A stretch of 64,000 nucleotides of DNA from Flavobacterium caseinilyticum (GCF_004349085.1 NZ_SMFM01000001.1:620001-684000), one strand, 5' to 3'. Positions 1 to 9,703 are shown, numbered from the stretch's first letter. Notes: a model not told the origin generated them from the sequence alone. Made by a program: numbers and translations.

Positions 1-222
1 TTTTTGCTTACATATTTTTTAAGACTCGTTCTTTTTTTTGGCTAATTTTTATTTCAGTTTTTTGCTTTTATCATTAATGTCCAATCAGAAAAGTGTCAAA
101 GGCAGCTGTGATATTTAGTGTTTGTTATTTGCCGTTACCTAACAAGAATCCATGAGTTACAACGTTATTACTGTGTTCAACAATTCAGATTTTTTTTTGT
201 ACTGCGCTTTAAAATCTATTTT
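1..222. other. AT-rich flank, no gene recognised
   Basis: This stretch lies downstream of the minus-strand lipoprotein gene and runs off the left edge. It is AT-rich with several T runs. I see no open frame of convincing length, no clear hairpin terminator and no RNA gene in it. Confidence 0.4.
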
Positions 223-930
223 TCAGTATATGATTTTTACATTAGGTGTATCATAATCAAATGGATTAATGCTTTTAGGATAAACAAATAACGTGTCAGA
301 ATAGACTATGTAGTAGTATTGGGCATTCTCAGACCAGGGTAATACTTCTATCCAATTCGCTGAATTATCTCTTTGTATATAAACTTTAAAGAAACTGTCA
401 GAAGGTACATGACTATAAAAATTATTAATTTCAACATGTAGTTTATCCCAGCCGTTCCAGTCGTCCCAGATCAAATCATTGAAAATTTTCTCCTTTGTGT
501 TTGCGGACATTTCACCAACAGTGACCGTGACTCTGTCTTTGCCGGTTAAGCCCATATTGTTAGTAACTGTTAATTCAAATTCGTACACCCCTTTTTCCAG
601 TTTACTCACCTTTGTTTTAAGTGAATCAGGACTTTCCAACTTACAGGTTGAAGAGCCGGATATTTTTTCCCATGCTACTTTATTGTTAGTTATAGTATTA
701 TTAGAAGCGTTGAAGTAATAATAGCCGCCTTCTAACCAACAATAATCATGAGGTAATATTACTTGAATGTCATAGCCAGCAGATGCATTTGGTGCTGGGT
801 ATGATGGTTCTGTTACAGTGGGAGGTTTACTAGTAGAAGAGCCTGTAGCAAGAGTGTCTTCTGTGCAGCCGCTGTTAATGAGCATTGCTGCACTAAAAAT
901 AAAAAGCCCGTAAAAATTAGTATTTCTCAT
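223..930 (-). CDS. Secreted lipoprotein with PKD-like domain
   Basis: The 235-residue product begins with a lipoprotein signal peptide ending at Cys22 (LINSGC), so it should be an acylated envelope lipoprotein. After a Ser/Thr/Pro-rich linker (about residues 25-50), residues 50-140 look like a PKD or immunoglobulin-like beta-sandwich: a central VYEFELTVTNNMGLTGKD stretch followed by a VTVTV strand is typical of PKD repeats. The C-terminal 90 residues are rich in Trp, Tyr and Asn and match nothing I can name; they could be a small adhesive or ligand-binding domain. It stands alone with long non-coding flanks. There is no catalytic motif, so the role is unknown; a surface binding protein is a guess. 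Confidence 0.7.
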   Translation of the reverse strand: MRNTNFYGLFIFSAAMLINSGCTEDTLATGSSTSKPPTVTEPSYPAPNASAGYDIQVILPHDYCWLEGGYYYFNASNNTITNNKVAWEKISGSSTCKLESPDSLKTKVSKLEKGVYEFELTVTNNMGLTGKDRVTVTVGEMSANTKEKIFNDLIWDDWNGWDKLHVEINNFYSHVPSDSFFKVYIQRDNSANWIEVLPWSENAQYYYIVYSDTLFVYPKSINPFDYDTPNVKIIY

Positions 931-1408
931 GATAATATGATTTAGATTTGTGATTACAGTTCTAATTTCTATTAAATGTAGGTTACCAAAGTTGGGGTTT
1001 TCGATACTGATTTATTTCATTTAGCTCAAATGTTAGGTTTTTTATTTGCTGATCTTATAAGCATGTTAATTTTTTTAAATAGCTATAAATTTAGCAATTA
1101 TAATAAAAATATAATACATTAAATTTACGGAATATTTATTGGAGCAATCTTAAAAGTAAATTAAATTCCCTACTACGGTCCCAAAATAGAAGAGTCCCAG
1201 CAAACAGCCTGTAACACTTTAAATCACTGTTTTTTTTAAAACTACTCATTTTTTAGGACTATTACTTCTATATGTTTTCATTTATTGTTTTATATAAACA
1301 TGAGGAAGTGGTTCAAAAGATATTGAGATAAAATTTCAATATTTTAAAATTAAAATAATGAACAATCAGGATTTTTTTTATTTTTATAGCTTACTAAAAA
1401 ATGGAACT
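931..1408. other. Long AT-rich intergenic region between divergent genes
   Basis: This region separates the divergent lipoprotein and the hypothetical secreted protein. It is strongly AT-rich. I find no exact TAnnTTTG promoter next to either start and no open frame or RNA gene. Promoters for both genes should lie here but I cannot place them. Confidence 0.4.
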
Positions 1409-2509
1409 ATGAATAAATTACTTACATTATTTTTTATAGCAGCGAGTACTGTTATGTTTTCTCAGAATAAAACGGAATATCATAAAATATCTTTAAAGGA
1501 TAAAAATGATAAAGCTGCAGAATTTAATTTCTATGTCGAAAATGTTTACGATGGAAGACAGTTTAAAGAGAATATTGGAACCGTTCAAAAAGGAGGATTC
1601 AATAGAAAAGTCTTAGCAAATTTTGAAAATCCATTAGTAGAGGAATTTTCGAATTACCTCGCTATTATTTGTCCAAAACAAGAAAACAAATCTAAAATTT
1701 CTATTCGTATTAATGATTTATATGTTTCTGAGCTTACTCGTGCAATGTCTGAAACAGGATATGCGACTTTAGTGGTTGATATTATTGAGCCAAAAGACGG
1801 GATTGATTTTATCGTAGGAACGTATACTGCTTCGGCAGAAAGTAATGGTATGGATGTTACTAATAAACACGATGAAAGATTGAAAAAGGTTTTGCACGAA
1901 TGTTTAACGAATTACATGAAAACAACCGATAATGATAAAACTTCTATCGTTTTTGATGCTGATCAGAATATTAAAAGTAAAACGATAACTGCCATCCCTT
2001 CTAAGGGTATTTATTTAACCTATGTTGATGTTTTAAATAATAGTCCTGTAGATGATAGTAATTTTGAAATGTCAAACAAAAATGAAAGATTTCATTTGCT
2101 TAATAAAGTTACTCAATCGAAAGAGTTGAATTATTATGGATTCAGCGATGGAGAAGTTTTTTATATAAATGTTTCAAAGTATGCTGATGCAAAATATTAT
2201 GCTAAAACCGAAATAATCGGGAGTAAATATTATATCGAAAATGTAGTTTATAATCCTAATAATGCCATTGCTATGGGTGCGATGTTCGGGCTAATTGGTG
2301 TAGCCGTTGCTTCCGCGACTAGCAGTTCATCGGCGCCAATGCTTATTGATTGTTATTCTGGTCAGCCTTCCTTTTTATCAAATAGTGAAATGAAAGCGAT
2401 GTTGTTGCCATATCCAGTGCTTTCCAAAGACTACAAAAACAGTAAGAAAAGCAGTGAGGATATAAAAGCTATTTTGAAAAGATATTACCAAGAAACGATA
2501 GTTCAATAA
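1409..2509 (+). CDS. Hypothetical secreted protein with glycine-zipper-like segment
   Basis: I do not recognise this 366-residue protein. The frame is open from 1358, but the ATG at 1409 is preferred because it places a normal signal peptide (MNKLLTLFFIAAST, cleavage near FSQ) at the very N-terminus; the longer start would add 17 residues in front of it. The middle is soluble and Lys/Asn-rich. Near residues 285-310 a short hydrophobic Ala/Gly-rich segment (AMGAMFGLIGVAVASA) resembles a glycine zipper and may insert in or associate with a membrane. It stands alone, with a 13-bp inverted-repeat terminator beyond it that serves the converging SPOR gene. Function unknown. Confidence 0.65.
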   Translation: MNKLLTLFFIAASTVMFSQNKTEYHKISLKDKNDKAAEFNFYVENVYDGRQFKENIGTVQKGGFNRKVLANFENPLVEEFSNYLAIICPKQENKSKISIRINDLYVSELTRAMSETGYATLVVDIIEPKDGIDFIVGTYTASAESNGMDVTNKHDERLKKVLHECLTNYMKTTDNDKTSIVFDADQNIKSKTITAIPSKGIYLTYVDVLNNSPVDDSNFEMSNKNERFHLLNKVTQSKELNYYGFSDGEVFYINVSKYADAKYYAKTEIIGSKYYIENVVYNPNNAIAMGAMFGLIGVAVASATSSSSAPMLIDCYSGQPSFLSNSEMKAMLLPYPVLSKDYKNSKKSSEDIKAILKRYYQETIVQ

Positions 2510-2610
2510 TAAAAAAGGTGCCCGATTTAGACTGCATTTAGAAGTTGTAAATTCTGTCAATTTATCTGTGAATGTTGCGTAAATATTTTGACTTACCAGC
2601 CGAAACACTT

Positions 2611-2653
2611 TTAAAAAAAACTAAGAAAGCAACTCTTCACGAGTTGCTTTCTT
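2611..2653 (-). terminator. Intrinsic terminator of the SPOR gene, possibly bidirectional
   Basis: A perfect 13-bp inverted repeat (2623-2635 against 2641-2653, arm AAGAAAGCAACTC) has a 5-nt loop. On the minus strand it is followed by an eight-T run, and it lies about 57 nt past the stop of the minus-strand SPOR gene. It may also stop transcripts from the plus-strand gene ending at 2509. Confidence 0.85.
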
Positions 2654-2710
2654 ATTTACTTGTCTTCGCATATATGCTTTGAAAATTGTTATTTATAAAA
2701 AAGATAAATT

Positions 2711-3100
2711 TTAATTTTCAGGTTTTATTAGATGAACGTTATTGTACCTTTTTCGGACTTCGATCAAATTTTTTTCTGCCTCAATTCGGGTCCTGAAATT
2801 CCCCACCAATACTTTATAATTTGGCGTAAAAAAAATAATTGTACCATCTATATCTCTAAATTCTTGTCTGAATTCATTTAAGGTGTTTTTTGCTTTTTCG
2901 CTTTCTCCGCTAAAAATCTGAATTTTATAACCGTCGTTTATGCTATTAGAGATATTAATTTTTCTCTTTTCATTTAACAGTTGTTCAAATTTGGCGTCTT
3001 GATTTACGATAATATTTCCACCTTGAGCAGTTGCGTTAAAGCAAGAAAAAAATAAGGTAAGAGAGATGAAAAATGCTTTTTGAGGGGCTAAAATTCTCAT
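2711..3100 (-). CDS. Small exported SPOR-domain protein
   Basis: This 129-residue protein has a signal peptide (MRILAPQKAFFISLTLFFSC, cleavage near ATAQ) and a C-terminal SPOR domain of about 70 residues, visible as GYKIQIFSGESEKA followed by the two-strand pattern YKVLVGNFRTRIEAEKNL. SPOR domains bind denuded glycan strands of peptidoglycan and often localise proteins to division sites. The frame is open from 3121, but a promoter-like TACTTTTG overlaps that first ATG, so translation should start at the ATG at 3100. It is a single-gene unit with its own promoter and terminator. The domain assignment is firm; the exact cellular role is not. Confidence 0.85.
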   Translation of the reverse strand: MRILAPQKAFFISLTLFFSCFNATAQGGNIIVNQDAKFEQLLNEKRKINISNSINDGYKIQIFSGESEKAKNTLNEFRQEFRDIDGTIIFFTPNYKVLVGNFRTRIEAEKNLIEVRKRYNNVHLIKPEN

Positions 3101-3118
3101 AATGTGATTGTTTTTGTG

Positions 3119-3147
3119 CAAAAGTAATATTTAAAGATTGATACCAA
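3119..3147 (-). promoter_or_regulatory. Promoter of the SPOR gene
   Basis: Read on the minus strand, TTG at 3147-3145 is followed after 18 nt by TACTTTTG at 3126-3119, which matches the Bacteroidetes -33/-7 consensus. The element overlaps the upstream ATG at 3121 and so favours the start at 3100. Confidence 0.75.
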
Positions 3148-3202
3148 ATAGCAAATGTTATTTAGAATAGATATAAATTGAAATTAAGGCTATTTTAAGG
3201 TT

Positions 3203-3231
3203 TTGAGAATAGTTCTTAAGTCGTATTTTTG
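3203..3231 (+). promoter_or_regulatory. Promoter of the act-cox operon
   Basis: TTG at 3203-3205, an 18-nt spacer and TATTTTTG at 3224-3231 match the Bacteroidetes -33/-7 consensus. The expected transcript would start near 3236-3240 and carry a leader of about 75-80 nt before actA. Confidence 0.75.
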
Positions 3232-3315
3232 TCCAAGTTTTAAAATAAAGGAGCGGTTTTCCTAAATCAATTAGAAAAAACTGTGCCAAATTTTAGTAGA
3301 TAATCTTTATACTAT

Positions 3316-4650
3316 ATGAAAAAGGTGGGTAACCATAATTCGATCACAAGGAAATTATTTTTAGGCTTAGCCTCATCGTTAATTTTCTCTTTAACTTCAT
3401 TTGCTCAAGAAGCTGCTCCTGCAGTTACTGATGCAGCTGCAGCTCCTGCTGTAGTAACGGGTGGAGATGCTGTAAAAGGTAAAGAATTGTTTAATGCAAA
3501 TTGTGCTGCATGTCACAAATTAGATGGTAAAGCTACTGGCCCTGCCCTTAGAGGCGTAGCTGGTAAGTACGATATGCCATGGCTATACAAGTGGATTAAA
3601 AACAGTTCTGATTTGATAAAGTCTGGAGATCCTCTGGCTGTCAAAGTTTTTGAAGAAAACAATAAGGCAGTAATGTCAGCTTTTCCTCAATTATCTAATG
3701 CTGATATTGATGATATCATTGCCTACACATCAGAACCGAAAGTGGAAGCTCCTGCTCCTGCAGCTGGTGGTGCTGAAGGTGTTCCTGGTACTGCCACATC
3801 AGATAGTGGAGTTTCAAATAATATCATACTAGGTGCTTTGGCACTTGTAATGGTTATTTTAGTGGTGATGTTGTTTTTGGTAAATCAAGTTTTGTCAAAA
3901 GTTGCAAAAGCAAATGGCATAGTAATAGCGCCAAAAACACCTACAACTTCTATTTGGAAAGCATTTGCTAGAAATCAATTTTTAATATTAGTTAGTGTGG
4001 TATTTTTGCTTTTGGCGAGTGCATATTTTGTGTACGGATTTTTTATGCAAATAGGTGTTGATCAAGATTACGCACCAATTCAGCCAATCCATTACTCTCA
4101 CAGAATACACGCTGGAGACAATGAGATTAACTGTAAATATTGTCACTCTGCTGCACGAGTAAGTAAAAATGGAGGAATACCTTCTTTAAATGTTTGTATG
4201 AACTGTCATAAAAACATTGCTGAAGTTGCCGAAACTACTGCTACTCCGGAATACAGTAAAGCATTTTACGATGAGCAAATCCAAAAATTATATACTGCGG
4301 TGGGTTGGGACAAAACAACGCAAACTTACACAGGAAAAACGCAGCCTGTAAAATGGGTTCGTATTCATAATTTACCTGACTTCGTTTATTTCAACCACTC
4401 GCAACACGTTACTGTTGCCGGAATTGAATGTCAAACATGTCACGGTCCAGTTCAAGAATATGAAATTCAAAAACAATTTGCTCCATTAACAATGGGTTGG
4501 TGTATTGATTGCCACAGAAAAACGGATGTTAAAATGGAAGGCAACGAGTATTACACCAAAATTCATGATGAACTTTCTAAGAAGTACGGTGTAGACAAGT
4601 TGACTGCGGCACAAATGGGAGGTTTAGAATGTGGAAAATGCCACTATTAA
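3316..4650 (+). CDS. actA: Alternative complex III subunit ActA, hexaheme cytochrome c
   Basis: ActA carries the electron-transfer hemes of alternative complex III, the quinol:cytochrome c/oxidase oxidoreductase that replaces the bc1 complex in many Bacteroidetes. The 444-residue protein has a signal peptide (cleavage near SFAQ), then a monoheme cytochrome c domain with CAACH at 63-67, an Ala/Pro-rich linker, two membrane-spanning segments (about 168-193 and 220-244), and a C-terminal multiheme domain with five more CxxCH motifs at 273, 294, 372, 396 and 439. Six heme sites in one chain, that is one plus five, suggest a fusion of a monoheme cytochrome to the pentaheme core. It is the first gene of the operon, with actB 29 nt downstream. 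Confidence 0.93.
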   Translation: MKKVGNHNSITRKLFLGLASSLIFSLTSFAQEAAPAVTDAAAAPAVVTGGDAVKGKELFNANCAACHKLDGKATGPALRGVAGKYDMPWLYKWIKNSSDLIKSGDPLAVKVFEENNKAVMSAFPQLSNADIDDIIAYTSEPKVEAPAPAAGGAEGVPGTATSDSGVSNNIILGALALVMVILVVMLFLVNQVLSKVAKANGIVIAPKTPTTSIWKAFARNQFLILVSVVFLLLASAYFVYGFFMQIGVDQDYAPIQPIHYSHRIHAGDNEINCKYCHSAARVSKNGGIPSLNVCMNCHKNIAEVAETTATPEYSKAFYDEQIQKLYTAVGWDKTTQTYTGKTQPVKWVRIHNLPDFVYFNHSQHVTVAGIECQTCHGPVQEYEIQKQFAPLTMGWCIDCHRKTDVKMEGNEYYTKIHDELSKKYGVDKLTAAQMGGLECGKCHY

Positions 4651-4679
4651 TCAAATTATTAAGATTTTAATATTTATAT

Positions 4680-7600
4680 ATGTCATCAAACAAAAAATAC
4701 TGGAAAAGTGTTGAAGAACTAGACAAAAATAGTTCTATTGTTGAGGCGCTTAGAAATAACGAATTTGTTGAAGAAATTCCTACTGATGAATTTTTAGGAA
4801 ATAATGATGCTTTGTCATCTTCGTCAACATCACGTCGTGATTTTTTAAAGTACGTTGGTTTTAGTACTGCGGCAGCTACGCTTGCAGCTTGCGAAGGTCC
4901 TGTGAACAAGTCTATACCTTATGTTCTTCAGCCGGAACAAATCATTCCTGGAGTGGCAGATTATTATGCTACTTCTGTTTTTGATGGATTTGATTTTGCT
5001 AATCTTTTGATAAAAACTCGTGAAGGGCGTCCTATTAAAATAGATAATAACACTATTGCCGGAGCTAAATTTAGTGCTAATGCAAGAATTCACGCATCGA
5101 TTCTTTCTTTGTATGATAGCATGCGTTTGAAAGAGCCTAAGGTTGAAGGTAAAAATTCAACTTGGTCTGCTGTTGATTCTAAAATTAAATCAAGTTTAAC
5201 TGATGCTGCTGCGAAAGGTGGTCAAGTTGTACTTTTGACAAACACATTAGCCAGTCCGTCAACTGAGAAGTTGATTGCTGAGTTTATTGGTAAAAATCCA
5301 AATGCTAAACATGTTGTTTATGATGCTGTATCTGAATCTGAAGCATTAGATGCTTTCGAAACGGTTTATGGAGAAAGAGCTTTGGTTGATTATGATTTTT
5401 CTAAAGCCTCACTTATAATTTCTGTTGGAGCTGATATCCTTGGGGATTGGCAGGGTGGAAGTTATGATTCAGGTTATACTAAAGGAAGAATTCCAAAAGC
5501 AGGGAAAATGTCTCGTCATTTTCAGTTAGAAGCAAACATGACTTTGTCTGGTGCTGCTGCTGATAAGCGTTTGCCAATGTCTACTGCGAACCAAAAACAA
5601 GCATTAGTTCATATATATAATATTGTAACTGGATCTTCGGTTGCTGTAAGTTTAGAAGATAAATTTAAAGCAGAAGTTACAAAAGCGGGTCAACAGTTAA
5701 AAGCTGCTGGTTCAAAAGGAGTTTTAGTATCCGGTATTCAAGATAAGAATGCGCAATTATTAGTGTTGGCTATCAACCAAGCTTTGGCTAGTGAAGCGTT
5801 TAGTACTTCTGGTACAAGACAAATTAGAAAAGGATCTAGTGCAAAAGTGGCTCAATTAATAAGCGATATGAAAGCGGGAAGCGTTCATACATTAGTGATG
5901 AGCGGTGTTAACCCGGTTTATACTTTAGCGGATAGCGCTTCTTTTGTTGAAGGACTTAAAAAGGTAAAAACGTCAGTGTCGTTTTCTTTGAAAGAGGATG
6001 AAACTGCTTTAGTAAGTACTATTGCGGCAGCTGTTCCACATTATTTGGAATCATGGAATGATGTAAGTATCACAAAAGGTACTTATGGAATTACTCAGCC
6101 AACAATTCGTCCACTTTTTAATACAAAACAATTTCAAGATGTATTGTTGTCCTTAAATGGTTCAACAGGTACATTCTATGATTATATTAAGGCTAATGCA
6201 TCAACAGTAATAGCTGGTTCTTCATGGAACAAAGTATTACACGATGGAGTATATGTTGGAGCTATTCCTGCTGCCACTGGTGGTTCTGCTGATTTTAGTG
6301 CTGCTGCCAATGCTTTAGCACAATCAAAAGTTGCTCAAGGACTAGAACTTGTTTTATATACTAAAACAGGGATGGGAGACGGACAACAAGCGAATAACCC
6401 TTGGTTACAAGAGTTTCCGGATCCAATTACAAGAGTTTCATGGGATAACTATGTTACTGTTTCGAATGCAGATGCAAAGAAATATGAGCTTTTTAATGAA
6501 ATCGTGGCAAACGGTGGTTTGAACGGAAGTTACGCCACTATTACTACATCTGATGGAGTTAAATTAGAAAACGTTCCGGTAATCGTTCAACCAGGTCAAG
6601 CAGTTGGTACAATTGGTTTAGCATTAGGTTACGGTCGTAAAGCGGCTTTGAAAGAAGAAATGATGGTAGGTTTGAACGCTTACTCTTTATATAAAGGTTT
6701 TAATAATGTACAGTCTGTAACTTTGGCGAAAACTGGAGGAGAGCACGAGTTTGCTTGTGTTCAAGGTCAGAAAACGTTGATGGGAAGAGGAGATATCATT
6801 AAAGAAACTTCTTTAGAAATTTTCAATACAAAAGATGCAAAGCTTTGGAATCCACAACCAATGGTGTCATTGGATCACAAAGAAGTGGAAGCAACTAAAG
6901 TAGATTTATGGGATTCATTTGATCGCTCAACGGGTCACCATTTTAATCTTTCTATTGATTTGAATGCTTGTACCGGTTGTGGTGCTTGTGTAATTGCCTG
7001 TCACGCTGAAAACAACGTTCCTGTTGTTGGAAAATCAGAAGTTAGAAGAAGTCGTGATATGCACTGGTTGCGTATTGACAGATATTATTCTTCTGAAAGT
7101 ACTTTTGAAGGTGATAACGAAAGAAAAGAAAATATTGCAGGATTATCAAGTTCATTGTCTACATTTAACGAAATGGAAAAAGCGGGTGATAACCCACAAG
7201 TATCTTTTCAACCTGTAATGTGTCAACATTGTAACCACGCACCTTGTGAAACGGTTTGTCCAGTTGCTGCAACTTCACACTCTCGTCAAGGTCAAAATCA
7301 CATGGCTTATAACAGATGTGTAGGAACACGTTATTGCGCTAATAACTGCCCTTATAAAGTGCGTCGTTTTAACTGGTTCTTGTACAACAAAAACAGTGAA
7401 TTCGATTATCACATGAATGACGATTTAGGGCGTATGGTATTGAACCCAGATGTTAATGTACGTTCTCGTGGAGTTATGGAGAAATGTTCAATGTGTATTC
7501 AAATGACACAAGCAACAATCCTGAAGGCGAAAAATGACGGACGTGCAATTGTTGATGGTGAATTTCAAACGGCTTGTTCAAACGCTTGTTCTAATGGAGC

Positions 7601-7736
7601 AATGAAATTTGGAGATATAAATGATAAAGAAGGAGAAGTATCTAAATTAGCTACTGACGAAAGAATGTATCATTTATTGGAGCATGTTGGAACAAAACCA
7701 AATGTGATTTATCATGTTAAAGTTAGAAATACCTAG
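4680..7736 (+). CDS. actB: Alternative complex III subunit ActB, molybdopterin-fold and Fe-S protein
   Basis: ActB is the large peripheral subunit of alternative complex III. Of its 1018 residues, the N-terminal part carries a twin-arginine signature (SRRDFLKYVG, 51-60) followed by TLAAC with Cys71 in a lipobox-like position, so the protein is probably Tat-exported and perhaps acylated. The middle (about 75-740) is the degenerate molybdopterin-oxidoreductase-like domain. The C-terminal third is a ferredoxin-type domain with cysteine clusters starting near 764 (CTGCGACVIAC), 848 (CQHCNHAPCETVC), 880 (CVGTRYCANNC) and 936 (CSMCI, then CSNACSNG), enough for four iron-sulfur clusters. The N-terminal 50 residues ahead of the Tat motif are unusually long for a signal. 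Confidence 0.93.
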   Translation: MSSNKKYWKSVEELDKNSSIVEALRNNEFVEEIPTDEFLGNNDALSSSSTSRRDFLKYVGFSTAAATLAACEGPVNKSIPYVLQPEQIIPGVADYYATSVFDGFDFANLLIKTREGRPIKIDNNTIAGAKFSANARIHASILSLYDSMRLKEPKVEGKNSTWSAVDSKIKSSLTDAAAKGGQVVLLTNTLASPSTEKLIAEFIGKNPNAKHVVYDAVSESEALDAFETVYGERALVDYDFSKASLIISVGADILGDWQGGSYDSGYTKGRIPKAGKMSRHFQLEANMTLSGAAADKRLPMSTANQKQALVHIYNIVTGSSVAVSLEDKFKAEVTKAGQQLKAAGSKGVLVSGIQDKNAQLLVLAINQALASEAFSTSGTRQIRKGSSAKVAQLISDMKAGSVHTLVMSGVNPVYTLADSASFVEGLKKVKTSVSFSLKEDETALVSTIAAAVPHYLESWNDVSITKGTYGITQPTIRPLFNTKQFQDVLLSLNGSTGTFYDYIKANASTVIAGSSWNKVLHDGVYVGAIPAATGGSADFSAAANALAQSKVAQGLELVLYTKTGMGDGQQANNPWLQEFPDPITRVSWDNYVTVSNADAKKYELFNEIVANGGLNGSYATITTSDGVKLENVPVIVQPGQAVGTIGLALGYGRKAALKEEMMVGLNAYSLYKGFNNVQSVTLAKTGGEHEFACVQGQKTLMGRGDIIKETSLEIFNTKDAKLWNPQPMVSLDHKEVEATKVDLWDSFDRSTGHHFNLSIDLNACTGCGACVIACHAENNVPVVGKSEVRRSRDMHWLRIDRYYSSESTFEGDNERKENIAGLSSSLSTFNEMEKAGDNPQVSFQPVMCQHCNHAPCETVCPVAATSHSRQGQNHMAYNRCVGTRYCANNCPYKVRRFNWFLYNKNSEFDYHMNDDLGRMVLNPDVNVRSRGVMEKCSMCIQMTQATILKAKNDGRAIVDGEFQTACSNACSNGAMKFGDINDKEGEVSKLATDERMYHLLEHVGTKPNVIYHVKVRNT

Positions 7737-7774
7737 TACAAAAAATAATTAATTAAGAATCAATATAAAGGATT

Positions 7775-9178
7775 ATGTCGTCTCACTACGAAGCAACCAT
7801 TAGAAAACCCTTAGTTATAGGTGATAAATCTTATCACGATGTAACTGTAGATGTAGCTGCGCCTGTTGAAGGTAAAGCAAACAAACATTGGTGGATTGTG
7901 TTTTCAATCGCATTAATAGCCTTCCTTTGGGGACTTGGCTGTATCATTTACACCGTATCTACAGGTATTGGAACATGGGGTTTAAATAAAACTGTTGGAT
8001 GGGCTTGGGATATCACGAACTTTGTTTGGTGGGTTGGTATTGGTCACGCTGGAACTCTTATTTCGGCAGTATTATTACTTTTCCGTCAGCGTTGGAGAAT
8101 GGCGATTAACCGTTCTGCTGAAGCAATGACAATTTTCTCCGTTATTCAAGCAGGTTTATTTCCAATTATACACATGGGTCGTCCATGGTTAGCATATTGG
8201 GTTTTACCAATTCCGAATCAATTTGGTTCTCTTTGGGTAAACTTTAACTCGCCATTACTTTGGGATGTATTTGCAATTTCAACATATCTTTCGGTTTCAT
8301 TAGTTTTCTGGTGGACTGGTTTATTACCTGATTTTGCAATGTTGCGTGATAGAGCTATAACTCCTTTTAACAAAAGAGTATATTCTATATTAAGTTTTGG
8401 ATGGAGCGGTAGAGCAAAAGACTGGCAACGTTTTGAAGAAGTATCTTTGGTACTTGCAGGTTTAGCCACTCCACTTGTACTTTCTGTGCATACTATTGTA
8501 TCGATGGATTTTGCTACGTCTGTGATTCCAGGATGGCATACAACAATCTTCCCTCCGTACTTTGTAGCTGGAGCGGTTTTCTCAGGATTTGCAATGGTAA
8601 ATACTTTGCTTATAATTATGAGAAAAGTTTCGAATCTAGAAGCGTATATTACGGTTCAGCACATTGAGTTGATGAATATCGTTATTATGATTACAGGTTC
8701 TATTGTTGGGGTAGCCTACATAACTGAATTATTTGTTGCTTGGTATTCTGGTGTAGAGTACGAACAGTATGCTTTCTTGAATAGAGCTACTGGACCATAC
8801 TGGTGGGCATATTGGTCGATGATGACATGTAATGTTTTTTCTCCACAATTTATGTGGTTCAAAAAATTAAGAACAAGTATCATGTTTTCATTTATTATTT
8901 CGATCGTTGTAAATATTGGTATGTGGTTTGAGAGATTTGTAATTATCGTAACTTCGTTACATAGAGATTATTTACCATCTTCTTGGACAATGTTTTCACC
9001 TACATTCGTTGATATTGGAATTTTCATTGGAACAATAGGTTTCTTCTTTGTACTTTTCTTATTGTATTCAAGAACATTCCCTGTAATTGCGCAGGCAGAG
9101 GTAAAAACAATTTTGAAAGGAACTGGAGATAATTACAAAAGAGCAAGAGAAGCAAATAAAGATTCACATCATGAGTAA
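7775..9178 (+). CDS. actC: Alternative complex III subunit ActC, NrfD-like membrane protein
   Basis: This 467-residue polytopic protein of the NrfD/PsrC family should hold one quinol-binding site of alternative complex III. About ten hydrophobic segments are visible, starting near residue 37 (WWIVFSIALIAFLWGLG). Aromatic motifs such as FVWWVGIGHAGTLISA and IHMGRPW are typical of the family and lie where quinol binding and proton conduction are proposed. The N-terminal 35 residues are soluble and begin MSSHYEATIRKPL. The gene overlaps actD by 8 nt (9171-9178), which implies coupled translation. Confidence 0.93.
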   Translation: MSSHYEATIRKPLVIGDKSYHDVTVDVAAPVEGKANKHWWIVFSIALIAFLWGLGCIIYTVSTGIGTWGLNKTVGWAWDITNFVWWVGIGHAGTLISAVLLLFRQRWRMAINRSAEAMTIFSVIQAGLFPIIHMGRPWLAYWVLPIPNQFGSLWVNFNSPLLWDVFAISTYLSVSLVFWWTGLLPDFAMLRDRAITPFNKRVYSILSFGWSGRAKDWQRFEEVSLVLAGLATPLVLSVHTIVSMDFATSVIPGWHTTIFPPYFVAGAVFSGFAMVNTLLIIMRKVSNLEAYITVQHIELMNIVIMITGSIVGVAYITELFVAWYSGVEYEQYAFLNRATGPYWWAYWSMMTCNVFSPQFMWFKKLRTSIMFSFIISIVVNIGMWFERFVIIVTSLHRDYLPSSWTMFSPTFVDIGIFIGTIGFFFVLFLLYSRTFPVIAQAEVKTILKGTGDNYKRAREANKDSHHE

Positions 9179-9695
9179 TAAAGTAATATACGCCATTTAT
9201 AATGACGATGATATATTGATGGATGCGGTTAAAAAAACCAGAGCAGCTCATCATCATATCGAAGAAGTTTTTACTCCATTCCCGGTTCACGGTTTGGATA
9301 AAGCTATGGGAATTGCACCTACAAGATTAGCGATTTGTGCTTTTCTTTATGGTTGTGTGGGAATTGCTGTAGCAACAGCGATGATGAATTATATTATGAT
9401 TCAGGATTGGCCACAAGACATTGGCGGAAAGCCAAGTTTTAGTTACATTGAAAACATGCCGGCTTTCGTGCCAATTATGTTTGAACTAACTGTATTTTTT
9501 GCAGCTCACTTAATGGTTATTACTTTTTACATGAGAAGTAAATTATGGCCTTTCAAAGAAGCAGAAAATCCAGATGTAAGAACTACAGATGACCATTTTT
9601 TAATGGAAGTAGCTGTACATGATAATGAAGAAGAATTGATTTCTTTTTTCCAAAGTACGGGAGCTGTAGAAGTTAAAGTAATCGATAAGCATTAA
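9171..9695 (+). CDS. actD: Alternative complex III subunit ActD (DUF3341)
   Basis: ActD is a small membrane subunit of alternative complex III with a DUF3341 fold. The 174 residues have a soluble N-terminal domain (about 1-55) starting NKVIYAIYNDDDILMDAV, then two transmembrane helices at roughly 60-80 and 100-122, and a C-terminal tail containing HDNEEE and a short soluble motif. Family members hold the complex together rather than bind a cofactor, and no heme motif is present here. Its start overlaps the end of actC by 8 nt, and actE follows after 8 nt. Confidence 0.9.
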   Translation: MSNKVIYAIYNDDDILMDAVKKTRAAHHHIEEVFTPFPVHGLDKAMGIAPTRLAICAFLYGCVGIAVATAMMNYIMIQDWPQDIGGKPSFSYIENMPAFVPIMFELTVFFAAHLMVITFYMRSKLWPFKEAENPDVRTTDDHFLMEVAVHDNEEELISFFQSTGAVEVKVIDKH

Positions 9696-9703
9696 TTATA
9701 GAT

